Positions 7,104 to 15,311 of a stretch of DNA of 64,000 nt are shown one piece after another. Origin of the DNA: Bacillota bacterium (GTDB lineage: Bacteria > Bacillota > Halanaerobiia > B1SED10-174); contig SKTZ01000021.1 in assembly GCA_007122335.1 (NCBI GenBank), forward strand, positions 1 to 64,000, given 5' to 3'. The notes under the pieces are model-generated. The model saw only the letters and a list, made by a program, of their open reading frames with translations, was not told the DNA's origin and ran no database searches. The position numbers and the translations under genes were made by a program. Each line of letters begins with the position of its first letter. Within the stretch, counting starts at the first letter, position 1.

Positions 7104-9755
7104 ATGAAAAAATTGACTGGTTCTGAAATTAGAAAACAGTTTTTGGATTTTTTCTCAGAAAAAGACCATTTAATCTGGGAAAGCGCTCCACTGATGCCAC
7201 AGGATGACCCAACCCTGCTGTGGATAAATGCAGGGATGACACCATTAAAACCTTTTTTTGATGGAAGTAAAAAACCTCCCCATCCCAGGATGGCAACTGT
7301 GCAAAAATGCATCAGGACCAATGATATTGAAAATGTAGGAAGAACTCTTCGCCACCACACTTTTTTGGAAATGCTGGGCAATTTTTCTTTTGGGGATTAT
7401 TTTAAAAAAGAAGCCATCAGGTGGGCCTGGGAATTCTTCACAGAAAAACTGGAAATGGATCCGGGTAGATTGTGGGTCTCAGTTTACGAAGAAGACCAGG
7501 AGGCATTTGAAATCTGGCGGAATGAAATCGGTGTTCCTGCTGAAAAAATTGCCTTTTTAGGGAAAGAGGATAATTTCTGGGAAATAGGACTTGGGCCCTG
7601 TGGACCCTGCAGTGAAATCCACTGGGATCGAGGAGAAGAATACAGCTGCGGAAGTGAATGCACTCTGGGTTGTGACTGTGATAGATTCCTGGAATTGTGG
7701 AATTTAGTTTTTACCCAGTTCGATAAAAAAGAAGACGGGTCCTACAAAACCTTACCGGCTAAAAATATTGACACCGGACTCGGTTTGGAAAGAATTGCCT
7801 CGGTTTTGCAGGAAACCCCCAGCAATTACGAGACTGATTTGTTCCTACCTTATATTAAGTTTCTTGAGGAAAAGTCAGGGTTAAATTATGAAAAAAGTGA
7901 AGGGAAAGAAAAAATGGCTTTCCGGGTAATTGCTGACCATATCCGGGGAATTTCTTTTGCCCTTGCAGATGGAGCCCTGCCTTCCAATGAAGGAAGGGGT
8001 TATGTTATCCGCAGAATCTTAAGGCGGGCTTCAAGATTTGGGCGCCATTTAGGATTAACTGAACCTTTCCTGCACGAAATGGTTCCCCTGGTTAAAAAAG
8101 TAATGGGAGAAGCATACTCGGAACTTGGAGATAAAGATGATTATATTGCTCAAATAACCCTGATCGAAGAAGAACGTTTCCTGGAAACCATTGAGCAGGG
8201 TCTTGAAATTCTGGAAGGGTATATAGATAATCTCCGGGAAGAAAGGAAAAAAATATTAGACGGGAAAGATGCTTTTAGATTATACGATACATTCGGTTTC
8301 CCAATTGATCTCACCAGGGATGAACTCCAGGAAGAGGGTTTTGAAGTCGATGAGGATGGTTTTAGGAAAGAAATGCAAAAACAAAGGGAGCGAGCACGGC
8401 AGGCACGTGCTCACAAATCCCTCGGTTTTGGAGAAAGAAAAGACAAAGAACTGGAGAAACTGGCCCAAAAAGTAAAGCCAACAGAATTTACCGGTTACGA
8501 AAAACTTGTTCAAAAAGGAAAAGTATTAAAAATTATTGCTTCTGCTGGAGAAAGAGAAAAAATTCAGGAAGGCCAAAAAGGGCTTTTGCTGGTTGATAGA
8601 ACTCCTTTTTATCCGGAGGGAGGAGGGCAGGTTGGTGATAAAGGTAATTTCTTTGCCCCTGGGATTAAAGGGAAGATAAGCAATACCCATCAATACCACG
8701 AATTGATTTTCCATGAAATTGAACTGGAAAAAGGAATAATTAAGGTTGACGATCAGGTTGAACTTAAAGTCGATGAGGAAAAAAGGAGGGCGACGGCGCG
8801 TAATCATACCGCTACCCACCTTGTTCACCAGGCTCTACGCAAAGTGCTGGGAACCCATGTTCAGCAGGCAGGTTCTCTGGTGGACCCGGAAAGGCTCCGC
8901 TTTGATTTTTCTCATTTCAAAGCCCTGAACTCTGGAGAAATTGAGGCGCTTGAGGAAGAAGTAAACAAGCAGGTTCTGAAGAATTTAACTGTAAAAGCCG
9001 AACACATGTCTCTGGTTGAGGCCCGGGAAAGAGGGGCCCTGGCGATTTTTGAGGAGAAATATCAATCCCAAGTCCGCTTAATAAATATAGGACCGGGTTA
9101 CAGCCAGGAACTCTGTGGAGGAACTCACCTGCAGGCAACTGGAGAAATGGGCCCTTTCAAGATTATTTCAGAAACAGGAATTGCAGCTGGTGTTAGGAGA
9201 ATTGAAGCAATCACGGGCTTTAATACCCTCAATTATTTTTCGGATCAGGAGAAGCGAATTCATAAGCTTTCCGGCCAACTAAAAGCCAAACCTGATGAAA
9301 TAGAAAGAAGGCTTGAACAACTGCTGAAAGAAAAGGAAGAACTTCAGGAAAAACTCAAAAAAGCCCAGAGTTATTCCCTGGCAGATCAGGCTCGTGACCT
9401 TGCAGGAAGGAAAGAGGAAATAAACGGGGTCCAGGTTATCCGCCAAATAGTCCAGGTTGATGGCCCCAATGAAATGCGACAACTGGGAGATATGATCAGG
9501 GACAGGCTATCCAGTGGAGTAATTTTCCTTGCAGCCGAACAAAAAGGAAAGGGGCAGCTTCTGCTAATGGTGACTCCTGATCTGGTTCAGGAGAAAAACA
9601 TCCATGCAGGCAGGTTGGTGGGAAAATTGGCCAAGATTATTGGCGGTGGTGGAGGCGGTCGTCCCGACATGGCCCAGGCTGGAGGCCCAGAACCCGAAAA
9701 AATTGGCTTGGCTCTGGCTGAACTGGAAACCTTTCTCCAGAATGAAAAGGAATAG
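7104..9755 (+). CDS. alaS: Alanyl-tRNA synthetase
   Basis: A class II synthetase that charges tRNA-Ala and edits mischarged Ser/Gly. The 883 residues match the usual full-length bacterial enzyme. The aminoacylation core is N-terminal (GSEIRKQFLDFF start, then the NAGMTPLKPFF segment). The editing domain has the zinc motif HTATH at about residue 568 and CGGTH at about 671. The C-terminal DHHA1 domain ends in a run of glycines followed by RPDMAQAGG. The gene sits directly after the T-box terminator, and alaS-ireB-ruvX-DUF1292 is the conserved Bacillota order. Confidence 0.97.
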   Translation: MKKLTGSEIRKQFLDFFSEKDHLIWESAPLMPQDDPTLLWINAGMTPLKPFFDGSKKPPHPRMATVQKCIRTNDIENVGRTLRHHTFLEMLGNFSFGDYFKKEAIRWAWEFFTEKLEMDPGRLWVSVYEEDQEAFEIWRNEIGVPAEKIAFLGKEDNFWEIGLGPCGPCSEIHWDRGEEYSCGSECTLGCDCDRFLELWNLVFTQFDKKEDGSYKTLPAKNIDTGLGLERIASVLQETPSNYETDLFLPYIKFLEEKSGLNYEKSEGKEKMAFRVIADHIRGISFALADGALPSNEGRGYVIRRILRRASRFGRHLGLTEPFLHEMVPLVKKVMGEAYSELGDKDDYIAQITLIEEERFLETIEQGLEILEGYIDNLREERKKILDGKDAFRLYDTFGFPIDLTRDELQEEGFEVDEDGFRKEMQKQRERARQARAHKSLGFGERKDKELEKLAQKVKPTEFTGYEKLVQKGKVLKIIASAGEREKIQEGQKGLLLVDRTPFYPEGGGQVGDKGNFFAPGIKGKISNTHQYHELIFHEIELEKGIIKVDDQVELKVDEEKRRATARNHTATHLVHQALRKVLGTHVQQAGSLVDPERLRFDFSHFKALNSGEIEALEEEVNKQVLKNLTVKAEHMSLVEARERGALAIFEEKYQSQVRLINIGPGYSQELCGGTHLQATGEMGPFKIISETGIAAGVRRIEAITGFNTLNYFSDQEKRIHKLSGQLKAKPDEIERRLEQLLKEKEELQEKLKKAQSYSLADQARDLAGRKEEINGVQVIRQIVQVDGPNEMRQLGDMIRDRLSSGVIFLAAEQKGKGQLLLMVTPDLVQEKNIHAGRLVGKLAKIIGGGGGGRPDMAQAGGPEPEKIGLALAELETFLQNEKE

Positions 9756-9804
9756 CGAAAGGAATAACGAATAATACTGGTAAGAAATAAAATGGAGGAG
9801 AGAG

Positions 9805-10071
9805 GTGGAGAAGATGCAGGAAAACAATCAGGAAACAAGAAAATTCAAGGTGGACAAAGAAGAAGTGCGGAAGGCGTCTCAGGTCCTCCGAGAAGTATAT
9901 GCAGCCCTGCGGGAAAAAGGATATAACCCAATCAATCAAATTGTGGGGTACATTCTTTCTGGTGATCCTGCGTATATAACCAGCTATAAAAATGCTCGGA
10001 CCCTAATCAGGACGCTGGAAAGAGACGAATTAATTGAAGAACTTGTAAGGTCCTACCTTGAGGATAAGTAG
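9805..10071 (+). CDS. ireB: IreB-family regulatory phosphoprotein (UPF0297)
   Basis: A small cytoplasmic protein of 85-88 residues. In enterococci IreB is phosphorylated by the PASTA kinase IreK and affects cephalosporin tolerance; that role is family knowledge only. Family-typical segments here are [31 protein letters not shown] and the C-terminal [17 protein letters not shown]. The start is either GTG 9805 after GGAGGAGAG or ATG 9814 after GGTGGAG. The gene follows alaS closely and precedes ruvX, as is normal in this phylum. Confidence 0.93.
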   Translation: MEKMQENNQETRKFKVDKEEVRKASQVLREVYAALREKGYNPINQIVGYILSGDPAYITSYKNARTLIRTLERDELIEELVRSYLEDK

Positions 10072-10084
10072 GTCAATAATTTTT

Positions 10085-10235
10085 CCCGTAAGCCCGATAA
10101 AACCAGTCCAACCTTTGTAGGGGTTAGAGGGATAATGCTGCTCTGGAACCGGTGGGAGCACTTTATGGGTTTCGCACTGGATTCGGGGCTCTTATTTTTC
10201 CAGGTCACAAATTCCTCCAGGATTTTTCTTTTTTG
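10085..10235 (+). ncRNA. Candidate structured RNA in the ireB-ruvX gap (6S-like shape)
   Basis: The 250-base gap has no gene. AGCCCGA (10091-10097) pairs with TCGGGGCT (10183-10190, one bulge). CCAGT (10103-10107) pairs with ACTGG (10176-10180). ATAA (10132-10135) pairs with TTAT, and TGCTC with GAGCA, near the tip. A large, asymmetric bubble lies in the middle. A hairpin with a T-rich tail follows (about 10208-10235). A rod with a central bubble recalls 6S RNA, but the visible closing stem is short and I cannot confirm the family. Confidence 0.38.
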
Positions 10236-10330
10236 GGCAGAAGAAAGATTATGGCAGACAAAAAGTAGGATAGTAAAATAATGAACTTAATAATTTCCCG
10301 GTTGTATTAAAAATAGAAAGGGTGAAAAGT

Positions 10331-10759
10331 TTGCGGATTATGGGTTTGGATTTTGGCGAGAAAACCATAGGGGTTGCCCTGAGCGATTCCCTTAAAATTA
10401 CTGCTCAGGGTCTAAAGGTTATTCGCCGTCAGACCCTTGAACAGGATTTAAAAGAACTGGATAAAATTGTAGAAGATTATTCAGTTAAGGAAGTCGTAGT
10501 TGGGCTTCCCAGAATGATGAACGGGACAATCGGCCCCATGGGGGAAAAAGCCCTGGAATTTGCCAGTATCCTAAGGGAAAGATGGGAGTTCCCTGTTAAA
10601 ACCTGGGATGAAAGGCTTTCCACAATGCAGGCAGAGAAAGTTCTCCTGGAGGCTGACCTAACTCGAAAAAAAAGAAAAGGTTTAATTGATAAAACGGCAG
10701 CGGTTTTAATTTTGCAATCTTATTTAGGTGCGAGAAAGGAGGAAAAAAATGATGAATGA
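10331..10759 (+). CDS. ruvX: Holliday junction resolvase-like pre-16S rRNA nuclease RuvX/YqgF
   Basis: A small RNase H-fold protein implicated in maturing the 16S rRNA 5' end. The TTG at 10331 lies about 7 bases after AAAGGGTG and gives 142 residues; a GTG three codons upstream is the alternative. The opening MGLDFGEKTIGVALSD holds the first acidic residue of the RNase H site. VVGLPRMMNGTIGP and TWDERLSTMQAE are the other signatures. It overlaps the next gene by 11 bases, so the two are probably translationally coupled. Confidence 0.95.
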   Translation: MRIMGLDFGEKTIGVALSDSLKITAQGLKVIRRQTLEQDLKELDKIVEDYSVKEVVVGLPRMMNGTIGPMGEKALEFASILRERWEFPVKTWDERLSTMQAEKVLLEADLTRKKRKGLIDKTAAVLILQSYLGARKEEKNDE

Positions 10760-11060
10760 AGGGATTATTGATTTTGATCAGGAAACCGGACAAATTATTC
10801 TCCGCCAGGAAGACGGGACTGAAAGCCGCTTTTATATTGAATGCGAGATTGAGGTAGATGAAAAGAGTTATATTGTTTTGGTTCCGGCAGAAGAATATGT
10901 GGCTGATGAAGAAGAAGTTACCGGAGTAGTATTTGAAATTGGTAAAGATGAAGAAGGGGAACAGGTCTGGATGGCAGTGGAGGACGACCAAAAACTTGCT
11001 AAGATAGAAAGAGCCATGGCCGAGTTGGAGGAAGAAGAAGAGGAAGAGGAAGAGGAGTAA
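10749..11060 (+). CDS. DUF1292 (YrzB-like) protein with an acidic tail
   Basis: A 103-residue protein starting at ATG 10749, after the AGGAGG in the end of ruvX. The domain begins with a conserved IIDFDQETGQIILRQEDG and continues through YIVLVPAEE and DEEGEQVWMAVED. It ends in an almost pure glutamate run of about a dozen residues. Its molecular role is unknown; the family travels with ireB and ruvX in Bacillota. The acidic end and a purine-rich message are notable but occur in relatives. Confidence 0.9.
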   Translation: MMNEGIIDFDQETGQIILRQEDGTESRFYIECEIEVDEKSYIVLVPAEEYVADEEEVTGVVFEIGKDEEGEQVWMAVEDDQKLAKIERAMAELEEEEEEEEEE

Positions 11061-11082
11061 ATTGCAGGGAGGAGGGGCAGCA

Positions 11083-12093
11083 TTGACCAAAACCAAAACT
11101 CCAATTGGAGCAAAATTTTCTGCTGTCCTGGTTTTATTCTTAGCAATGGGTATGTTTGCTGTTTTTTTTACTGCAGATTACATTTGCACTCCCCTGGAAG
11201 AAGAAACAAGGGTAATGGTCCACCCCGGGGCTTCAACCAGAAGAATTGCCGAAGATCTGGAAAAGCATAATGTTGTTGCCAGTTCTCTTGTTTTTAGGGT
11301 TATTGTTCGCTTGCAGGGGCTGGAAAATTCTCTCCAAACTGGCTTTTATTCCTTTTCTCCGGAAGAAGATATATTTTCTGTTATTGAAAAAATTAGCCGG
11401 GGGGATGTTTTAAAATATCGGGTAACGGTCCCGGAAGGTTTGACTATGGAACAAACTGCTCAAATTCTTGCGGATAAAAGTGGTGATTTTTCCAGGGAAG
11501 AATTTCTGCAGGCAGCGGAACAAAATGAATTCATGTATGAATATTTGCCAGAACCTGATGATGAATTGGATTACCGCCTGCAGGGCTATTTATTCCCTGC
11601 AACATACGAATTCCCCGTTGGGAGTCAGCCCCGGGTAATTATCAGGCAAATGCTGGAAAGGTTTGACCGGGAAATTACCCCGCAATTAGTTGAAAAAGCT
11701 CAGGAATTGGGTTATGAAATTCATGAACTGATAACCATAGCTTCCCTGATTGAAAGGGAGGCAAAAATTGACGAAGAAAGGCCGCTGATATCCTCTGTAA
11801 TTCACAATCGCCTTGATATCAATATGCGTCTTCAGATTGATGCTACAGTTCAGTATGCTCTTCCTGAGTGGAAATCCCGGTTGTTTTTTGTTGATCTTGA
11901 ATATGATTCTCCCTACAATACTTATCTTTACCCTGGTTTGCCCCCCGGTCCTATTTGTAATCCCGGTAGGGCCTCTATCCGGGGTGCTTTTTACCCTGTA
12001 GAAACAGAGTACCTTTTTTACATTGCCAATCCTGATGGTTCCCATAATTTTAGCAGAACTTTTGAGGAACATCGCCTTTTTAGAATCAGATAG
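11083..12093 (+). CDS. mltG: Endolytic murein transglycosylase MltG
   Basis: A membrane-anchored lytic transglycosylase that cuts nascent glycan strands and sets their length. I choose the TTG at 11083, 5 bases after GGGAGGAGGGG, giving 336 residues. One N-terminal membrane helix (about residues 10-32) is followed by a LysM-like region (MVHPGASTRRIAEDL). The catalytic domain has LQGYLFPATYEFP at about residue 165 and SLIEREAKIDEERPL at about 220, which includes the catalytic glutamate. The distal motif GLPPGPICNPG is intact. It follows DUF1292 by about 20 bases and is likely the last gene of that operon. Confidence 0.95.
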   Translation: MTKTKTPIGAKFSAVLVLFLAMGMFAVFFTADYICTPLEEETRVMVHPGASTRRIAEDLEKHNVVASSLVFRVIVRLQGLENSLQTGFYSFSPEEDIFSVIEKISRGDVLKYRVTVPEGLTMEQTAQILADKSGDFSREEFLQAAEQNEFMYEYLPEPDDELDYRLQGYLFPATYEFPVGSQPRVIIRQMLERFDREITPQLVEKAQELGYEIHELITIASLIEREAKIDEERPLISSVIHNRLDINMRLQIDATVQYALPEWKSRLFFVDLEYDSPYNTYLYPGLPPGPICNPGRASIRGAFYPVETEYLFYIANPDGSHNFSRTFEEHRLFRIR

Positions 12094-12144
12094 CAATTTT
12101 TGCTATTAATGATGGTAATTAATTAAAATGTTTTGTGGAATAGA

Positions 12145-12182
12145 GAGGATCTCCCGGCTAAGGAGGTCTTCTTTTTATTTTT
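12145..12182 (+). terminator. Intrinsic terminator after mltG
   Basis: GAGGATCTCC (12145-12154) pairs with GGAGGTCTTC (12162-12171) with two G-T wobbles and a 7-base loop, followed by TTTTTATTTTTT. Confidence 0.75.
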
Positions 12183-12191
12183 TGCAATCTG

Positions 12192-12200
12192 TGCTATAAT
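12192..12200 (+). promoter_or_regulatory. Extended -10 promoter for yqeG
   Basis: TGC directly precedes TATAAT (12195-12200). No clear -35 hexamer is seen, which is acceptable for an extended -10. The ribosome site downstream (AAGGGG) lies in a short 5-bp TCCCT/AGGGA hairpin. Confidence 0.5.
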
Positions 12201-12254
12201 AATGAAAGTGTAAAGAAGGAAAAAATTTCAATCCCTAAAAAAGGGGAATGCAAT

Positions 12255-12752
12255 ATGCTGGAAAGATTTCGGCCGAATGAGGTTGCCCCGCATTTAGATG
12301 ATATTGACCTGGAAAAGTTGCAAAAAAAAGGGGTGCGGGGTATAATTTGTGATATAGATAATACCCTTCTACCATGGGATCATGATGTCCCTGACAAGAG
12401 GGCAAAACAATGGATTGAAAAAGCTAAAAAGCTTGGAATTCAGGTAGTTTTACTTTCCAATGCTTTACCCCGAAGGGCGCGTTCATTATCAGAACAACTG
12501 GAAATTCCGGCTCGGGCTCAGGCTGTTAAACCTCGAAGGAGCGGTTTTAAAAAGGCCCTCAAAGAAATGGACCTGGAAGCCCGGGAGGTAGCGGTAGTTG
12601 GAGACCAGCTTTTTACTGATATTTGGGGAGGAAACAGGATGGGTATGCATACGATCCTGGTTGCCCCTCTTGCGGAAAAAGAATTTTTCAGCACAAGGCT
12701 TTTGCGCTGTTTAGAAATAAAAATAAAAAGGAAGCTAGGAATAATTAGCTAG
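12255..12752 (+). CDS. yqeG: YqeG family HAD IIIA-type phosphatase
   Basis: A 165-residue haloacid dehalogenase-fold phosphatase. The nucleophile motif is DIDNTLLPW (about residues 35-43), the threonine/serine motif is VVLLSNALP, and the late acidic motif is VVGDQLFTDIWGGNRMGM. The substrate is not established; relatives resemble phosphatidylglycerophosphate phosphatases. It begins a short transcription unit with the SleB-like hydrolase 22 bases downstream. Confidence 0.92.
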   Translation: MLERFRPNEVAPHLDDIDLEKLQKKGVRGIICDIDNTLLPWDHDVPDKRAKQWIEKAKKLGIQVVLLSNALPRRARSLSEQLEIPARAQAVKPRRSGFKKALKEMDLEAREVAVVGDQLFTDIWGGNRMGMHTILVAPLAEKEFFSTRLLRCLEIKIKRKLGIIS

Positions 12753-12774
12753 TTTGCAACGGAGGTGAACCACA

Positions 12775-13467
12775 ATGGGAAAATTGCGAACAATATTAAT
12801 ACCATTATTTATCGCAATCATCCTAATTAGTTATAGTTTTTCTCTCCAGGCTTTATTTTTTATGGACCTTGGAGAGAGAGTATTGCGGATGGGCATGGAA
12901 GGAACTGACGTGGCTTTATTACAACAATTGCTGGCTCAGAAAGGATTTTATAAAAGCGATGCAATCGATGGAATTTTTGGCAAAATGACGGAAAATGCTG
13001 TCCGGGAATTTCAAAGGAGCAAGAATCTAAAAGTTGATGGAATTGTTGGACCAGAGACTTTTTCAGCACTACCAAAGGATTCTGGAGTTTCTGCTTCTAG
13101 GGCAGAATTCAACCGTGATGAAATTTTACTTCTGGCCCGTGTAATTCATGGAGAAGCTCGAGGAGAAAGCTTCAGTGGTCAGGTTGCAGTTGGGGCAGTT
13201 GTTTTAAACCGGGTAGGCGACCCGCGCTTTCCCGATTCAATCAGAGATGTCGTAATGCAGGATGGCCAGTTTTGTATACTTTTTGATGGACAAATAAACC
13301 TGTACCCAGGGGAAAAATCTCTAGAGGCAGCTCGGGCAGCTTTGCTTGGATACGACCCCTCCCGGGGAGCACTATTTTTCTATAATCCGGCCATAGCTAC
13401 TAATTCATCCTGGGTTTCCCAGCGGCCTGTTTCGGTACGAATTGGAAATCATGTTTTTACCCGTTAA
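12775..13467 (+). CDS. Peptidoglycan-binding cell wall hydrolase, SleB-like
   Basis: A 230-residue exported hydrolase starting at ATG 12775 after GGAGGTG. An N-terminal hydrophobic signal or anchor (about residues 7-28) is followed by a PG_binding_1 repeat (RMGMEGTDVALLQQLLAQKGFY to FQRSKNLKVDGIVGPET). The Hydrolase_2 domain holds LARVIHGEARGES, which carries the expected catalytic glutamate. This architecture matches spore cortex-lytic SleB/CwlJ proteins, so it hints at a spore-former. Non-sporulating relatives also keep such enzymes. Confidence 0.93.
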   Translation: MGKLRTILIPLFIAIILISYSFSLQALFFMDLGERVLRMGMEGTDVALLQQLLAQKGFYKSDAIDGIFGKMTENAVREFQRSKNLKVDGIVGPETFSALPKDSGVSASRAEFNRDEILLLARVIHGEARGESFSGQVAVGAVVLNRVGDPRFPDSIRDVVMQDGQFCILFDGQINLYPGEKSLEAARAALLGYDPSRGALFFYNPAIATNSSWVSQRPVSVRIGNHVFTR

Positions 13468-13472
13468 AATTA

Positions 13473-13502
13473 AACCCCAGGAATTCCCTGGGGTTATTTT
13501 TT
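13473..13502 (+). terminator. Intrinsic terminator after the SleB-like gene
   Basis: AACCCCAGG (13473-13481) pairs with CCTGGGGTT (13487-13495), followed by ATTTTTT. Confidence 0.92.
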
Positions 13503-13602
13503 AATAATCAGGTAATTCGAAACGAAATTCTGGTATTTTTTGCCGGGCAGTTGAAGTATTGCAAGCAGGTATTTTTAGCCTGGTGGCGAAAAAACTAATA
13601 TA

Positions 13603-13621
13603 GGAAATGAATTCCATTATC
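13603..13621 (+). promoter_or_regulatory. Possible Fur/PerR box upstream of fur
   Basis: The 19 bases GGAAATGAATTCCATTATC match 13 of 19 positions of the classical Fur box. They lie just before the fur ribosome site and next to a TAATAT -10-like element (13596-13601). Autoregulation is a reasonable inference. Confidence 0.4.
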
Positions 13622-13641
13622 ACTTGAAAGGGGGGGCTGGG

Positions 13642-14073
13642 ATGTCGTCCAGGATTAAGGAAATTGAAAATAAGCTTGTTCACGCTAAATTTAAACTTAC
13701 TACCCCCCGCCGGTTAATCATGGAAATTCTCCTGGAAAATGAAGGAGACCATCTAACCGCAGAAGATATCCATAACAGGTTGCGGGAGAAGGGACATCAG
13801 GTTGGGTTAGCTACTGTTTACAGAACTTTAGAGCTTTTTTGTGAATTGGACATTTTGTCCAGGCTTAATTTTGAAGATGCCAGCAGTTATTACGAACTGG
13901 AAGAACAGGATCAACATCACCATCACCTAATCTGTCTTTCCTGCAATAAGATTATCGAATTTAGTGATGAACTGCTTGAGGATTTTATGGAAAGTATTGA
14001 AAAGAAATATGGATTTGAAGTTACCGACCACAAAATTAAATATCTTGGGTATTGTTCCGATTGCCACGATTAA
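13642..14073 (+). CDS. fur: Fur-family metal-responsive transcriptional repressor
   Basis: 143 residues from ATG 13642, after a GGGGGG ribosome site. The N-terminal winged helix includes TTPRRLIMEILLENEGDHLTAEDI and the recognition-helix region GLATVYRTLELF. The dimerisation domain has a histidine cluster (DQHHHHLICLSC), the first CxxC pair, and a second pair in YCSDC near the end. These fit the regulatory and structural zinc sites of the family. Sequence alone does not decide between Fe (Fur), Zn (Zur) and peroxide (PerR) sensing. A Fur-box-like sequence precedes it. Confidence 0.94.
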   Translation: MSSRIKEIENKLVHAKFKLTTPRRLIMEILLENEGDHLTAEDIHNRLREKGHQVGLATVYRTLELFCELDILSRLNFEDASSYYELEEQDQHHHHLICLSCNKIIEFSDELLEDFMESIEKKYGFEVTDHKIKYLGYCSDCHD

Positions 14074-14127
14074 AACAGTAACTAAATGCCCTGAAGATAA
14101 TGTCTTTTCCCAGATCATTTTTTGGTA

Positions 14128-14253
14128 ATGGTTAATTTTATGACTTCCGTTCAGGATTTTAGGTTTTCGGAAAGTTTATATTTCCAATTAACTCTCTGGG
14201 CCGGGATATTAATCCTGGTCTTTGTTTTTCAGCGAAAAAACAATTTAAAATAA
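14128..14253 (+). CDS. Possible 37-41 residue single-span membrane protein
   Basis: An open frame from ATG 14128 (or 14140) to TAA 14253. It encodes a short polar head, one clear membrane helix (LTLWAGILILVFVF) and a basic end (QRKNNLK), a sound inside-positive topology. The ribosome site is weak. It lies between fur and the Crp/Fnr gene, in a gap that otherwise holds nothing obvious. It could be chance. Confidence 0.35.
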   Translation: MVNFMTSVQDFRFSESLYFQLTLWAGILILVFVFQRKNNLK

Positions 14254-14272
14254 ATTATGGAGGTGCAAAATA

Positions 14273-14866
14273 TTGGAATTTTCTCGCAGCAAAAAACTAG
14301 CCAGGGACGAAGTTTTTTTCCTCCATGAATCCCCCCCTCCCCTGACTTATATTGAAAAGGGTCTGGTCAAGTTTTATATCCTGAATTCGGCTGGAAGGGA
14401 AAGAATTCTTTTTCTTGGTTCTGAAGGTCAATACATAAGCGGTTTGCGGCATAATGAAGAAGACTGCAGGATTTATTTACAGGCCAAGCAGGATTCCCAT
14501 TTGGTTTTTTTTAACGACGAAGAAATTCAAAAAAAATTCGGAAACGGGAAAATCGACCCCCAGTTTCTTAATAGTTTATTTCAGCAGATGAATTTTCTTG
14601 TAAGAGAGATAAAATCTTTTACATTTAATAATTTTCCGGTCAGGCTTGCAGCCCTCCTTGTATATCTTTATGAGGAATTTGGGAAAAAGGAATTATTTTT
14701 TTCCCACCAGGAAATTGCTGATATGCTTGGGGTTTCACGGGTTACTGTTACCAGAGTTCTGGGATATTTTGCTGAAGCAGGATTGATCAATAAAAAAAGG
14801 AAAAAGATCATAATCAATGATATACAGGGACTTAAAGTTAGGGTAGAAGGGGGAGAGCATGATTAA
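14273..14866 (+). CDS. Crp/Fnr family transcriptional regulator
   Basis: 197 residues starting at a TTG 6-8 bases after GGAGGTG. A somewhat short N-terminal cupin (VFFLHESPPPLTYIEKGLVKFY) is followed by a dimer helix (RLAALLVYLYEEFG). The C-terminal helix-turn-helix is HQEIADMLGVSRVTVTRVLGYFAEAGLI. I see no cysteine set for an Fe-S cluster and only a poor cyclic-nucleotide pocket, so the ligand is unknown. It overlaps the next membrane-protein gene by 8 bases and probably controls that run. Confidence 0.9.
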   Translation: MEFSRSKKLARDEVFFLHESPPPLTYIEKGLVKFYILNSAGRERILFLGSEGQYISGLRHNEEDCRIYLQAKQDSHLVFFNDEEIQKKFGNGKIDPQFLNSLFQQMNFLVREIKSFTFNNFPVRLAALLVYLYEEFGKKELFFSHQEIADMLGVSRVTVTRVLGYFAEAGLINKKRKKIIINDIQGLKVRVEGGEHD

Positions 14867-15275
14867 AACGTTTGTGGTCCGGGGCTGGAATAGTGGAATA
14901 AATACTTTTTTTATTTTAATGCGGGTTATGATCCCGGTATATATCCTGATAACTGTTGTGCGCCACACTCCCCTTCTGGGTTGGCTGAGTGAAATTTTCC
15001 AACCTGCTATGGCTTTTTTTGGTTTGCCTGGAGAGGCGGTTATGGTTTTAATCCTGGGGCAGGGAATAAATATTTACGCGGCAGTCGGAGCTATATCAGG
15101 ACTTGAAATGGGGGTTCGGGAAATTACAATTCTTGGGGGAATGCTCACCATTTCGCACAGCTTACCCATGGAGACCATGGTAATTCGCCAGGCCCGGGTT
15201 CCCGTTAAAGGACTTTTATTTATCCGGGTTGGACTATCCCTTTTAAGTGGAGTAATTTTAAATTTGCTTCTTTGA
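14859..15275 (+). CDS. Nucleoside-recognition (Gate) domain membrane protein A
   Basis: 138 residues with about four membrane helices. The pattern (PVYILITVVRHTPLLGWLSEIFQPAMAFFGLPGEA, then ISHSLPMETMVIRQA) fits the Gate/nucleoside recognition family, which includes SpmA, SpmB and YjiG/YjiH. Pairs of these half-size proteins usually work together. Their transported substrate is not known; some are tied to spore maturation. The gene is coupled to the upstream regulator and is followed 36 bases later by a second family member. Confidence 0.85.
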   Translation: MIKTFVVRGWNSGINTFFILMRVMIPVYILITVVRHTPLLGWLSEIFQPAMAFFGLPGEAVMVLILGQGINIYAAVGAISGLEMGVREITILGGMLTISHSLPMETMVIRQARVPVKGLLFIRVGLSLLSGVILNLLL

Positions 15276-15311
15276 AATATTTGCTTTGTTTTTCCGGGGG
15301 GAGGTTGAGGG

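Noticed and set aside
9564-9939. Overlapping minus-strand frames opposite the alaS end and ireB
   Set aside because: Three such frames overlap each other and well-supported genes, with no start signals. They are shadow frames.
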